Source: Macrothele yani (taxonomy: Eukaryota > Arthropoda > Arachnida > Araneae > Macrothelidae). From it: 64,000 bases of DNA. The notes under the pieces were generated by a model. The model was given only the letters and a program-made list of their open reading frames with translations, did not search any database and was not told where the DNA came from. Where the stretch lies: NCBI GenBank assembly GCA_039090855.1, contig CM077023.1, positions 80,761,127 to 80,825,126 of the forward strand, given 5' to 3'. This document shows, one piece after another, positions 53,335-64,000 of this stretch. The number at the start of each line of letters is the position of its first letter. Position 1 is the first letter of the stretch. The position numbers and the translations under genes were made by a program.

Positions 53335-54745
53335 AACTTAGAGGGTTTGTGATGTTTGTGAAACAGTATTGGGAAGGCATTTCATATTCGGTTGGACTCC
53401 GCACGTGGCGGTACAGTCTTGATAGGGTGAAGGGAAATTCTGTGGGATGCATGAGGATTTACCGTTCACAATACATGAGTATTTTAAGATCATACTTAGC
53501 TCATACAACGAAACTAGATTTTACCTATTAAAAAAAAAATCGAGTCCAGCATGTGATGGACATCGTCCACTTATTTCAAAGACCATTCTGACTAATGATC
53601 CATAATGTGTACATTCCATGGAAACATTTTTAACTTTCGTAGATGATTTAGGAGGGCCACTGTGGTACGATATTTTATTTCTGAGAGAAAGTTTCTGTAG
53701 CAACTTGATCGAATTGACAGTCAGTTGTTAGTGTACCTTGATAGGTGCCTTGTGTGGCAAGCCGCCAATATGTGTTCAATGATTACTTTTGCTGTTTTCC
53801 TGAAATGCTGTGCAAGTTTTCTACAGCACATTTTCTTAGTTCTGTACGGTGTAGAAACATCTGCAAATTACTCTGAATGGCTTTAAACGATTTCGTTTTG
53901 AGGTAGCCTTCATTCAGAAAATCCATGCTTTCTACACCGAACGCCAAGTTTGTTTACAGCTTGCACTCTGCGTAAGCATTTGTAATTTCTTCCGCTGCCG
54001 ATAGATGGAGACATTCTGTAATTACCAAGGAATAATACTTTTAAATTTTGTCTCCTATCTTTTTGCACTTTATTAACTTTTTCTTGTGTTCTCGATTTTG
54101 TGTGTTTTTTAGGAACGCAGTAACAAAGAGAGCAGTTCGCGATTACCACAATTAATTCTTGGAAATGGAGTTCATGGAAGTTCTGAGGACTATAAAACAA
54201 TTTCAGAACCTCGTTTCCGTGGGTATACAAGACTAATTTTATAAAATTTCATTGCACCTATCTGGAGCTTAAATATTATGAGAAAATCAAAGGCAAAAAA
54301 TTTCAGCAGTTGAACTCTGTCAGACTGACTGTTATAAATCAAGATAATATCCTATTTAAACGTCTGCAAAGTATGAACTCTTAACTTTTAAGCAACATCA
54401 GAATGCCATTTCCTCTGCAAAGATCTTTTAGTGTTTTTTTTTTTGTTTTTTTTTTCAAATTTTATGATGATGATAACCAGTATGAGTAAGGCTTACTAAT
54501 TCTTAACTTTATTACTGAGACATTCAGCCGATTACTTAATCTACTTCCTTTTGTGGTTCTTTTGACGCATGAAGGCAATTCCTCACTGAAATCTAAAAGC
54601 CCCATTTAGAGTATTCCATGCTGCTGAATTGCAGCCTTTTTCATTGGACTTTAGATACTTCACTCTGGAATGCTGGGGAATACACGAAAATTAGTAATAC
54701 GCATTATCTCTTACTGTTTAGATAATTTTTGATGATGTAAACGAG
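53335..54745. other. Unannotated DNA
   Basis: No feature could be supported. A T-rich tract lies at 54434-54456. Confidence 0.4.
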
Positions 54746-54754
54746 ATCAAAAAT

Positions 54755-54931
54755 ACGGTGCAACCTTGCACCATAAAATGACGCAACCTTGTACCATAAT
54801 GTGGTGCAAAGGGTTGCACCATGTCATTGGGTTTTGTTTGCACCACACAATGGTGTATCTTTTCTCAGAAAGTGGTGCAGCTGGTGTAATACCACTTTTT
54901 GATGCAACCTACCACAAAATTTTTAACAGTG
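54755..54931 (+). mobile_element. MITE of the CACTGTTAAAAA family, left end missing
   Basis: The right end (ACCACAAAATTTTTAACAGTG, to 54931) and the GGTGTAATACCACTTTTTG block match 51962-52249. Repeated GGTGCAACCTTGCACC-like words fill the left part. Confidence 0.7.
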
Positions 54932-54934
54932 TAT

Positions 54935-55275
54935 AAATAAAGCGTAGGAATTGTTAATGCGTCCGCTTTACAACAATGTTTTTATCTGGTATCATCGTTA
55001 ACTAAGTTTGTTAATACACTACCTATGAAATTTTTTAAAGAAACGGATAAGTTTATCATGGGAGTTTACAAACAACTCCAGTATAGCCTTTTCGGCAAGA
55101 CGTTTTCTCACTCACCCATATTTGCTAGAGCTTTTGGCTTTCTATTCTGAAATAACATTTTCATAAGCAATATCAAATGTGTCATTGATCACTGAGAAAC
55201 GACTGTTCATTACTTTTCTCCTTTCTTTGAGCTGCTTTTCATTTCTTCAATATCTAGAAATCTCTTGTTCACTTC
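54935..55275. other. Unannotated DNA
   Basis: Nothing recognised. Confidence 0.35.
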
Positions 55276-55289
55276 ATAAATCAGACATT

Positions 55290-55509
55290 GCCGCCCCGGT
55301 GGCGCATTGGTCTAAGGCGTTGGCCTCTGATCATTCGTCCATAAGGGGTCCGGGTTCGAATCCCGGTCAGGCATGGATGTTGTGTTTGTCTTACGGCACT
55401 GGTTCTCTCCCTTCCCTGGAACCAGTGACCCTAAATTAGGGACGGGCGACTGCTTATAGCCCATTGAGTTGCTCACGGTGGTCGTTAAACCTCCAATCAA
55501 AATAAGTAA
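55290..55509 (+). mobile_element. tRNA-derived SINE, best-preserved copy
   Basis: The head CCGCCCCGGTGGCGCATTGG contains the A box. GGGTTCGAATCCCGGTCAGG contains a consensus B box, so the 5' part resembles a tRNA gene. A 120-bp body of unknown origin follows and the element ends GGTCGTTAAACCTCCAATC with a short A-rich tail. ATAAATCAGACAT flanks it on both sides (55276-55288 and 55510-55522), a 13-bp target duplication as expected of LINE-driven insertion. It is the youngest-looking SINE here. Confidence 0.95.
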
Positions 55510-55522
55510 ATAAATCAGACAT

Positions 55523-55912
55523 CCATGCAGCTGCTTCGGACGGCACATAAAGGGTGAGATAATCGCTTCCTTTTGCAAAATTATTTTCTGATGTGTGTAT
55601 GCTTGTGAATTGTCAGTAGATGTTTTATGCAATCATTATAAATTTTACAAATGCAGAACATCGTGACTGCTGTCAAAGATTTATCCAACCTAAGGAAATG
55701 ACATCAACAAATATTCGTCTTGTTCATCTGTTTATTAGCGTTTTCTTTCAGATTGTTAGTAGCAATTCGCTTTCAAGTTGATGCATAAATCTGTACCGCC
55801 CGTTGCAAACAACAAAAGGAAAAAAATATAATCATTACTATGTGAAATAAATTTAAAAATGCAAATGAGACACGGGAATTTTGTCTTTGAAATTTAAATC
55901 ATTTCACAAAAA

Positions 55913-55944
<32 letters not shown>

Positions 55945-56940
55945 GTTAAATAACTCATTGTTTCAGTTTTGTTTTTTGACTCAAAACCAATAGAGTGGCA
56001 ATAAATTTACGGCATCTGTTGAGCAAAACGCACCATGGTCACCTTTGATGTCATAGTAGGAAATATTGAGAAGACGTGAAAAAATAGAAATGGCAGCTTT
56101 CTCCCTCCGAAATCTTACCGTTAAAACAAAAATGGTAAGCTGCTGCATAAACGCCGAGTACGTGACTGCTCAAGAGCCAAGGTGCCCATTAAATTACTGA
56201 TAAAAATAAAAATCCACCTCTGGAAAAAGTAATAAGTATTGGATTGGCCGTTTTTTGAAATTTTAGTACGATAACACTCGAATTTCCTATATTTCAGTGC
56301 TCCTACATATAAAATCCTTTATTACAACGCCAGCGTATCTTGTGAATAAAGGTTTAAGTCTTTGATTTCTATTTGGAGGAAATAAGAAGTTACGTACAAA
56401 CTACTCGTGCTCATGATACCCTTCCAAAATCCATTTTTAGAATCATTATTAAGGATGATGAAGGAAGAAATGGAAATAACTTGACCCAAACCCTACTTTC
56501 AAGAAACATGCTGCAAAAGGTGTATAATCATACACGTGCGTACACACACACACGTAAACAGAATATAGTGAGTAGTACGTCGGTTATACGTCTTTCAAAG
56601 GACAAAATTTAAGAGACGTATAGCTGTAAAAACTACATGAGAAAATTAAGAACGTGATTTATCATATATCATTTCCAGTATTAAAAACATATCACCGATA
56701 TAAGATCACACGCCTAAATGGCGTATTATCGACGTTCCACTGTACGCTTATGCATGTGTGTGTGTGTGTGCGCGCGTACGAAAACGACTCGAGCATACAT
56801 TGGACTTTACCGCCTCAGCTGCAACGCCAAAAGGACTTATCCAGAACATGGACTTCTCTGTTAGAACTCTAGCCCCGTTGCACTTCAAGTCTAAAACTCT
56901 AACAACCGTTGGATTTCTGAAAAGTCGATGCCTATGAGCG
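55523..56940. other. Unannotated DNA with poly(A)
   Basis: A poly(A) tract of about 28 occurs at 55916-55943, and GTGTGTGTGTGTGCGCGCGT lies at about 56757-56776. No coding signature was found. Confidence 0.4.
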
Positions 56941-56944
56941 GGTG

Positions 56945-57560
56945 TTAAACGATGAAACTGGCACATTGAAACTAAGATGGAAAAAACAGTGAGCATAAAT
57001 AACAGTGTAGTACGATGAAACTGGTATGCTATCTGAAATGAAAAAAAAAAAAAAAAACAGTAAGCATAAGACACTGGTATGATATAGTGAAACTGGCACA
57101 CTTATTGAGATGGAAGAAAAAAATGAGCATAAGGCACTGGTATGATATGATAAATTGGCATGCTATCTGAGATAGAAGACACCAGTAAGCATATTTCACT
57201 GATGTGATACCTCGCATGCTGACTGAGATGGAAGAAAACAGTGATCATAAGACATTGGTGTGATATGATGAAACTGGCACACTGACTGAGGTGTAGGAAA
57301 ACAATGAGCATAAGACATTGCTGCGATACCATGAAACTGGCATGATGACTAGAATGGAAGAAAACAGTGAGCATACTACACTAGTGGGATACGATGAAAC
57401 TGGCACACTGCTGAGATGGAATAAAACTGTGGCATAAGACTCTGGTGTGATGCGATGAAACTTGCATGCTGACTCAGATTGACCAAAACATTGAGCATAA
57501 GACACTGGTGTGATACGACCAAACAGTCATGATGACTCGGAAGAAAGCAGTGAGCATACG
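56945..57560 (+). repeat. ~60-bp minisatellite, about ten units
   Basis: The unit is roughly GATGAAACTGGCACACTGAC, TGAGATGGAAGAAAACAGTG, AGCATAAGACACTGGTGTGATA. The AGCATA word recurs near 56991, 57062, 57123, 57184, 57243, 57305, 57369, 57431, 57491 and 57551. Because the period is close to a multiple of three, the minus strand stays open for long stretches and repeats a ~20-residue pattern; this is probably incidental. Confidence 0.9.
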
Positions 57561-57564
57561 GCAA

Positions 57565-58685
57565 CCCTAATTTATGAGGTGGGTGTAAAATAATATGCAA
57601 AACTGCTCTTCTTGAATCGTTTGTAACAGCATGTTTATGTCACTGGTTGAAAACACGTTAAATTTGAAACAAAAATATTTGTGGTAATTTGAGTATTAAA
57701 TATTAAGTCCGTTATTTGGTCAGCCGTCTCGGAAGCAATACTGGAAAATATTTAAGAATTAAGTCCACATTTCCCTGATTCTACCTACCATAAGAAAAAA
57801 AATAGAACTTGACATTCTGATGAAATTGGATGGCGTTATGACTTTAAGTACATAATGTGTTTCAAAACTGAGTGAATTAAATTGTGGAGGCATTTATGCG
57901 ATCAGAGCGTTAACTTTAATCTGCATTACATAGGTCAAGAAATTTCACCATCCTCATCGTAGAGAATAATCGATCGAAGAAAACAGTGCAGGAGAGTAAA
58001 GCATACCACCATACACACAGAGACTGGAATCTGAATTCCAGAATCCAAACAGATTCTTCCGAAAATTCGTGAAACAAACTGGGTGAAACATTTATTTAGG
58101 CTTTTGGTTTAGTACATTTGTACTTGAAAAAGCAATTTACAGAGAATGCTTTTTTTTAACAACAGTTTTGTGAGGCCTTTCGTAATTTGCCTTCCAGTTT
58201 CCGTCTTCTGCAGATTCGACCCTCTCACATTCTCTCTCTCTCTATCTATCTATCTTCCTACGTTGAAAATTTCACTTCAACAAAAGTTTCTTTTCTATTT
58301 TCCATTACTTCGTATTCTTTTATTGGTTCTTAGATTCTTTTCCAGAATCAGATTTTACACAGCATTTTCCATGTTCTTTGTGAGAATACCTCCACAAATT
58401 TACTGTAACCAATACCGATAAACCATTTGCAACTGATTTTTTGTTATATTTTGCAATAGAGGGCTTTAACTTGTGTTCTCCTAGAACTTACTAATTCCTT
58501 TTAACTGATCAATATTTGAAGGCCTGTAGGATTCAAATATCGACCTAAATCAAAGAAAAAGAAATACGTGAGCTTAAATTAAATTTTAGCTCACTAATTT
58601 ACTACATTTTATCTATTTCATTTGATCATACATCGATGTTCCAATACATTTAGAGCGGCATATTGCTACTTTCGTTATGAATAAG
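57565..58685. other. Unannotated AT-rich DNA
   Basis: It contains a (TC)n(TATC)n microsatellite at about 58224-58252. Otherwise nothing was recognised. Confidence 0.4.
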
Positions 58686-58687
58686 AG

Positions 58688-59270
58688 CAGTGGTTTTCAG
58701 TCAGGGCTACGCGTCCCCCTGAATGTTCCTCAAGGAGTTCCAGGGGATACCTTGGGCGTTGAATCTAATCTGGCGGATTTTCGCGTTCTCAGTTTTTAGT
58801 AAAATATTTATTACATACATGTATATGAAAAAGAGTAGTTCGTAAACATTTAGCATTTGTGATGACATATTTTTGTGAATGTGGGCTTGCCAAATATTGT
58901 AACACCAAATAAAAACAGAGAAACAGACTTGATGCTTCAGCAGACATTTGCTGATGATGACACCTAATTTCAGCAAAATCGCTGAAAATCTGTTGCAGTA
59001 GGTCTGTCATTAGATTCACTGAACAAGTATAACTTTTATTCTTTAAATTGGAGTCTTAATAACACATCTTTTTAGCTTAAAATTTAAAGAGAAGCGATTA
59101 TTTTTTGGCTCCACTATAAAACAATACATGCATCCAAAAAAAAAAAAAAAAAAAAAAACGAAAAACAATCCCTTTCTTAGCTTCCTGTGTCTACGATTAT
59201 CTTAGGTGGTACTTGATGACCTATCCGTTCCACCTGAAAGTACCTCGAGCTAAAAGGTTGAGAACCACTG
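58688..59270. mobile_element. hAT-type MITE (583 bp)
   Basis: The ends CAGTGGTTTTCAGTC and, from the right, CAGTGGTTCTCAACC are classic hAT termini. The 8 bp on each side (AATAAGAG and ATTTAGAA) agree at five positions, consistent with an aged 8-bp target duplication. The inside has no transposase but holds a poly(A) run of about 22 at 59138-59159. Confidence 0.78.
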
Positions 59271-59274
59271 ATTT

Positions 59275-60050
59275 AGAAGGACAGGCATTAGTAATTTCTA
59301 CACATTTTCCATGTCTGTGTTGTACAGTTTAACAGCGTAGCAAATTTCTCATATTTTATTTGTTTGGTTCATTTTGTTTTACTTATGTTGAATACAGATT
59401 CTTCTTCATGCGTATCGTAATCGTTATTCGATTCCTTAGAATTTACTATTTTTTTGTGAGTTATCGCCGTTTGGACGCGTTACTTTCATTAGAAACAGTG
59501 TTCAAGTTTCATTGTATACACAAACGTATAAAGAACAGCAAAGAACAGCGCTGAATTTTATTTCTGCCGCAGTCGGATTCCTTTGTTAGCTAACTGCGTT
59601 ATCGCTTGAGGGAGAAGATGACAGCCACACAAAAGTAGCGAAGACCTGATGTATTTTATGCTCTTAGGCTCATAGACATCGCTTTAAGAAGACAGATAAT
59701 AAGGAGAGGAAAACTGACATCCAATGTATTTTTAGTGTGATTGGTTCTAGTCAAAGGGTAGATTGCGTTAAGGAAAAAAAAGGCAATTAGACAGGGAGAA
59801 AGGTCAGAGGAACTAAGAAGCAGGCAGAGGGAGAGACAAGGAGGTCAGAGATGAGAACCAAAACGCATTAATCTCCGAACTCCTTCCGCTTTCGGCTAAG
59901 GGTCCGTCTCTTGGCCAATGGCCCAAGAAAGTGTAGAAGTGAGACCAAAACACATCAGTAGAGGAATGAAGAAAAAACTGTGTCGACGTACGAGTATATT
60001 GACATGAAGAGTTATGTGCTTGCGGTAGGTTGTTCAAGAAACACAACCAG
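59275..60050. other. Unannotated DNA
   Basis: No family signature was found. Confidence 0.35.
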
Positions 60051-60053
60051 TGC

Positions 60054-60116
60054 AGATAAGACAACTAACATATGTTATTCTAATGCTCTCTCAACAATCA
60101 TTCATCACGATCTGCA
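60054..60116 (+). repeat. 63-bp direct repeat, copy 1
   Basis: AGATAAGACAACTAACATAT ... TCATCACGATCTGCA is repeated exactly at 60420-60482, 366 bp downstream. The first copy continues AATTGAGAAT and the second ATGAGAAT. Confidence 0.9.
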
Positions 60117-60419
60117 AATTGAGAATGTCTTTGTAACTGAAGTTATGTAACTGGCTGTCGCGTAATACATTCCCACAGGGAAATGAAAGTCTAGGTTCAA
60201 CAAAAACTAGTCGAAAAGAATACGACGTACACATTTTTCTTCGGAAGCTGGAAGCAACAAGATAATATACAAGCAAGATTAATATATTGCTTCAAATTGA
60301 CATTTTTGCTATTTCATGAGAAAATCTGACAAAAATTCTTGCCTTAATAAATAATTGCAACATTTTGTGTTTAAAGTGCAGTTTACTGTGTATATGGTAA
60401 AGTTACTATCAGGTAATGT

Positions 60420-60482
60420 AGATAAGACAACTAACATATGTTATTCTAATGCTCTCTCAACAATCATTCATCACGATCTGCA
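60420..60482 (+). repeat. 63-bp direct repeat, copy 2
   Basis: Identical to 60054-60116 as far as I can see. The 300 bp between are single copy, so this is a dispersed duplication, not a tandem array. Confidence 0.9.
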
Positions 60483-60758
60483 ATGAGAATAGGATCCCAA
60501 GAACATCTGAAATAATAAAATACTCTTCTTTGAAGATACTATTGGTGTTAACTGCTAGATAATGTCATTAAGTAAGAAAGTTACCAATAAAATCCGGAAG
60601 ATAGTTTTAATGTAAAGCATCATAATTGTTTTTACTACCTACTGTAATCTTGCTCTGTAGCTTTCTCTTTTGTGCCGAAGTTTTTCATTGACTTCTTTAA
60701 ATTTCCTGCAGTCAAAAGCGATTGTTTCCAACTGTTTGTTATTAATTTTTTCTGTTTC

Positions 60759-60835
60759 GGGATTTAACGTTTTAACTTCTACCATTAACGACTAAAAGGA
60801 CTGACTGTAAGCAGTCGTCAGCCCCAAATTGGTAA
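60759..60835 (-). mobile_element. SINE 3' remnant (main family)
   Basis: GGATTTAACG, CTGTAAGCAGTCGTCAGCCC and CAAATTGG correspond to the 3' body of the main SINE on the minus strand. The tRNA-like head is absent. Confidence 0.5.
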
Positions 60836-60837
60836 TG

Positions 60838-60925
60838 GTATGTACCAGAAATGGAAACGGGTCACCGGGTCAACGGGTCGACAATTTTTTGCGGGTTAAA
60901 CGGGTCGGGTCAAAGTGTTCCTGAC
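60838..60925 (+). repeat. Unclassified repeat, inverted copy at 6079-6172
   Basis: GTACCAGAAATGGAAACGG, GGGTCAACGGGTCGACAATT and a GGGTTAAACGGGTCGG block match the complement of 6079-6172. It abuts a SINE remnant here and a mariner-type element there. Confidence 0.6.
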
Positions 60926-61014
60926 CCAATCTCCACCTGGTTTTAGTTCCGTTTATTTTTGAAAATAAGAAAACTATTTCAAAGAATCCTTCAGAGATCT
61001 TTGAAATAATACTT

Positions 61015-61497
61015 AAGAGCTGCAGAGTATGATCCAGGAACTTGCTGAGAAGGGTAAAGAAATGGGATTAAAAATAAACTTTCGAAAGACAAAACTGCAG
61101 TACAATGCTTTTACAAGAAATGAAGATTTATCGATTGATGGGGAAAAGCTGGAGATAACCGATACCTACATTTACCTTGGACAGCAGATATCAAGCAGAG
61201 GTCACATTGATGAAGAAATTAATCGACGTATAAAACTTGGTTGGAGAGCTTTTGGAAGAAACAGTACAATTTTTAAGAGCAATATGTCATTATGTCTTAA
61301 AAGAAAAGTGCTTAATCAATGCATCCTTCCAGTGCTTACGTATGGAACAGAGACGTGGACCTTAACTAAAAAAGACATACAAAGAATGCAGACAACTGAA
61401 AGAAGCCTGAAGAGATGCATGCTTGGTGTGACCAAAAAATATATAAGGAACTCGTTGAGGAGGAAAATGACAAGAGTAAAAGACATCGTGATCAGAT
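61015..61497 (+). mobile_element. RTE-type LINE, C-terminal fragment
   Basis: The frame 61029-61499 is open for 156 codons, from MIQELAEKGKEMGLKINF through YLGQQISSRGHIDEEINRR and TYGTETWTLTKKD to MTRVKDIVIR, where LINE sequence stops abruptly at GTGATCAGA and a TAATAA follows. It is truncated at both ends; no tail or duplication is seen. Confidence 0.85.
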
Positions 61498-61499
61498 AA

Positions 61500-62572
61500 T
61501 AACAAAATAAAAAAAATAAATTAAAATTGCATGGAATAGATAACAAAATCCCATGCAATTTTGATGTTATATATATTAAACGAAATAATACTGTTGTACA
61601 CATGTTACAGAAAGTTATAGTGAGATCACATTTTTGCAACATTTCACCAGCTTCCGATTTTTAATTATTTTTGTTTTATTACTGACTGTTTGCAGAGAAA
61701 CGCTCCTTTTCAAGATACAGAATTCATTGTATTCATTTCCATAATAGTAATAGTTTTTAGTTCCAGAAAATTATTATTTGTCTGAATTCATTAAATTGCT
61801 GACATGTGTAATATTTTATGAAAGATTCGTGTACTCTTGAATTTCGAACATTTGATATTTATTTGAAAGATTAAGCAAATGTATTTGGCTGACAGACGTG
61901 GTGAAAGCATCTTTACTGCATTTAGCATATTCGACTTTCATGCTCTCAGGTCCGTGCATTCTGTTATGGGGAAACTACCAGTGATTCGGCAAAAATTGTC
62001 GAATTTGCTGGTCCAAGAACACTTTCTTTATTACCTTGGGAAATGGCCGTTTCAGCTTCGTGTCGTTTCCAATGAAGAAACATTGTACTGATCTGTGGCA
62101 GTTCACTGAATCACACGTTTGATTGAAACACTCAAGCAGTTATTTCTTGAGGCTGATTATACATTTCTTCACACACACACACACACACACACAATTTTTT
62201 TCCCCCGAGGTGGGGATGACTGCCCTAAATTTACCTGGAAAAATAATCAGGTACCATAACAATTAAGGCGGTTGACTTTTGTACATTTATTCTTATCCAG
62301 TTACTAGTAATGTTACAGTACAAGTAAGTTAAATGATTAGAACAAGCGGTAAATAAAATTCTTTTCGGGTTAGATTTTTCTAAATTTATTTAACAGAATT
62401 ACTTCGTTATAATCATTGTATGTAATAATTATACGATACGTGATTAAGAACTATATGTAGATCGCGTATCGGGATTTTTTGTTTCAAACTTCGACGTGCT
62501 ATTTTCCACTTTGTCAGCCCAAGGAAGAGGGAAGGGGGACATCTGCCCTCCCCATGGGTGCGCCACTGATTA
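61500..62572. other. Unannotated AT-rich DNA
   Basis: A (CA)n run lies at 62171-62192. A 70-codon frame at 61879-62091 shows no recognised family. Confidence 0.4.
62171..62192 (+). repeat. (CA)11 microsatellite
   Basis: An uninterrupted CA dinucleotide run. Confidence 0.95.
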
Positions 62573-62574
62573 TA

Positions 62575-63146
62575 CAGGGTGATTCATAAAGAAGTATACA
62601 GTTTCAATGCACTATAAAACAAGAACAATGTAAGATATTTTATGTTACCTGTAACAGAATTGTAGGGGAATGTTTCAAGGTTTTTAGAGACAGTCACAGA
62701 TGTTCTATGTGTGCACCCTTAGTCACACGACACACATTGAGCCGGTAATCCATTTCCGTTTCCAGTTCCCAGATGCTGTAAAACAGTAACAGTTGAAGAC
62801 ACGGGCCACAACTGCGAACCGTTAGGTAGATGTACTCATAAAGTTTGCGTCCCGCTACTGAGGGACACAAACTCCCTTTCCTGTTGATCTAGCGGAGCTG
62901 AAACAGCGTATCACAGCCACTATCACTGCACTTGATTCAGATATTTTATCTCGCGTTTGGGCGGAAATGGATTACCGGCTCGATGTACGTCGTGTGACTA
63001 AGGGTGCACAAATAGAAAATCTGTGACTGTCTCTAAAAAAACTTGAAACATTCCCCTACAATTCTGTTACAGGTAACATAAAATATCTTACATTGTTCTT
63101 GTTTTATAGTGCGTTGAAACTGCATACTTCTTTATGAATCACCCTG
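62575..63146. mobile_element. Long-TIR derivative of the 5228-6077 element
   Basis: A 572-bp element flanked by TA (62573-62574 and 63147-63148). The left 185 bp (62575-62759) are the inverted copy of the right 185 bp (62962-63146). The right half and the 200-bp middle match the right and left parts of the element at 5228-6077. That relative has a left inverted repeat of only about 28 bp, so here the left end has been extended with inverted right-end sequence. The right arm contains the transposase C-terminus (VWAEMDYRLDVRRVTKGAQ, then a stop at 63024-63026). Confidence 0.88.
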
Positions 63147-64000
63147 TATTTATTCTCCTTTGTTTAAATAATTTTGTTCGTGCACCTTTCACCACTTTCT
63201 CCACAACATGAGCACACTATGCCAACGCACTCGTATGTGGTTACGTTGGCATACTGTTACTGAGAACAATGTTCAAACAACTGTTGCAAATGAGAGCAAC
63301 GTTATGGAAATGAATTAACATCATGAAGAGCTTCGGAATGAAATTACAATACGATTTGGCGACCGAAAAATATCTTTAAAGGTTTTCAAAGCTAGTGTTG
63401 TTAAAGAGTTACCTGCAAATGAACTTTTCAGGAAGGATAAAATCCATCTGGTCAATTTTCTTCATCAGAGAATGCTTTCTAGGATCTTCTGCATAATTTC
63501 TAGGATCTCCTTCTGCGCAAGAGTCTAATGCCTTTGGAAAGAAAACAACTAGAGCCCCATCTCATCTCGATGAACTGGAAAAAAAATTGAAACATGATCA
63601 CTACTTCAGTGTCAAACAAATGCTAATGAAATGTAGAAGAAAATTGGAAGTAAAATTTCATAGAACTTAATGGCTGCTGTAATAAGCCTCAGGAACGTTA
63701 CCAAGACTTTTAGACACCGAAATTTGGTGAATTATGTATCAATGCTTTTATATAAGTTTCTACCTAACGCTACCAATTGATGATAACTTTCACAGATATT
63801 CTTCAGAAGAACACATATATACTCTTTTTTTACATGCTTACTTGCTGAATCGATTTTAAAAGGGAAGATTAAGTTGGACAAATCGTACTCTTACACCTTA
63901 GTCGCGGGTTCAGAAGGTCAATTCCAATCATTCTGAACACTGTCACTGTTTTGGGAGTCAGTGGCTGAATTTGTTAAAGTTATGCCTCACCATCTCAAAA
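63147..64000. other. Unannotated DNA to window end
   Basis: Short open pieces such as NEITIRFGDRKISLKVFKAS (about 63340-63400) might be eroded coding sequence, but no family is recognised. Confidence 0.3.

Noticed and set aside
55290..55370. Functional tRNA gene
   Set aside because: A and B boxes are present, but no seven-base acceptor stem closes and the sequence continues into a SINE body with an A tail and target duplication.
57102..57505. Repeat protein gene on the minus strand
   Set aside because: Overlapping frames in more than one phase are open because of the 60-bp unit; no promoter, signal or conserved residue supports translation.
61879..62091. 70-codon frame before the CA repeat
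   Set aside because: No domain, no codon bias evident by eye and no neighbouring exon signals.

Overview
The window looks like repeat-dominated, AT-rich animal nuclear DNA, most likely from an arthropod. That guess rests on the repeat spectrum: RTE-type LINEs with (GAT)n tails, tRNA-derived SINEs, several Tc1/mariner lineages, hAT, Penelope-like and possible Helitron pieces. No species is identified. No host protein-coding gene could be recognised. The only full-length, uninterrupted coding sequence of a known family is a Tc1-type transposase at 1073-2104.

Layout. 0-12.7 kb is a nest of elements: an RTE LINE 3' end, an intact Tc1 (813-2352), mariner and Penelope-like debris, a 1.6-kb foldback with a G-quadruplex motif (3040-4665), an internally deleted mariner-superfamily element (5228-6077), two minisatellite fields of the same family in opposite orientation (6.7-7.2 and 10.6-11.2 kb), each next to a tRNA-like SINE, G-run tandem repeats (7.8-8.3 kb), a DD36E Tc1 copy with a broken transposase (8443-9647), and more LINE. 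12.7-24.4 kb is mostly unannotatable AT-rich DNA with a SINE, a possible LTR promoter, a foldback MITE, a candidate spliced exon (16275-16437), tandem repeats, a decayed Tc1 (18.6-19.7 kb), a hAT remnant and a near-perfect 206-bp tandem duplication (22445-22856). 24.4-29.3 kb holds LINEs, two of them head to head. 29.3-34.5 kb is nearly featureless. 34.5-45.5 kb holds a SINE, a second head-to-head LINE pair around a 0.2-kb repeat (35.7-39.3 kb), another LINE, and a satellite array of about 151-bp units in a three-unit higher order (42.1-44.0 kb). 45.5-64 kb has SINEs, MITEs, two hammerhead-like Penelope-type remnants, a chimeric LINE insertion with a 14-bp target duplication (50820-51726), a 60-bp minisatellite, a hAT MITE, a last LINE piece and a long-inverted-repeat derivative of the 5228-6077 element (62575-63146).

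Relationships. The LINE pieces belong to one RTE-like family and are probably the source of the machinery that mobilised the SINEs, though matching 3' ends are not obvious. An unclassified repeat (called R1 here) of about 215 bp occurs three times, always joined at the same 3' base (...CATCACCTGA) to a different point of the LINE. At one locus the whole chimera sits inside a single target-site duplication. I judge this the most unusual signal in the window, followed by the hammerhead-like motifs with preserved stems, the snapshot of long terminal inverted repeat formation, and the satellite higher-order structure.

All identities and homologies were judged by eye from the sequence; no database or folding program was used.
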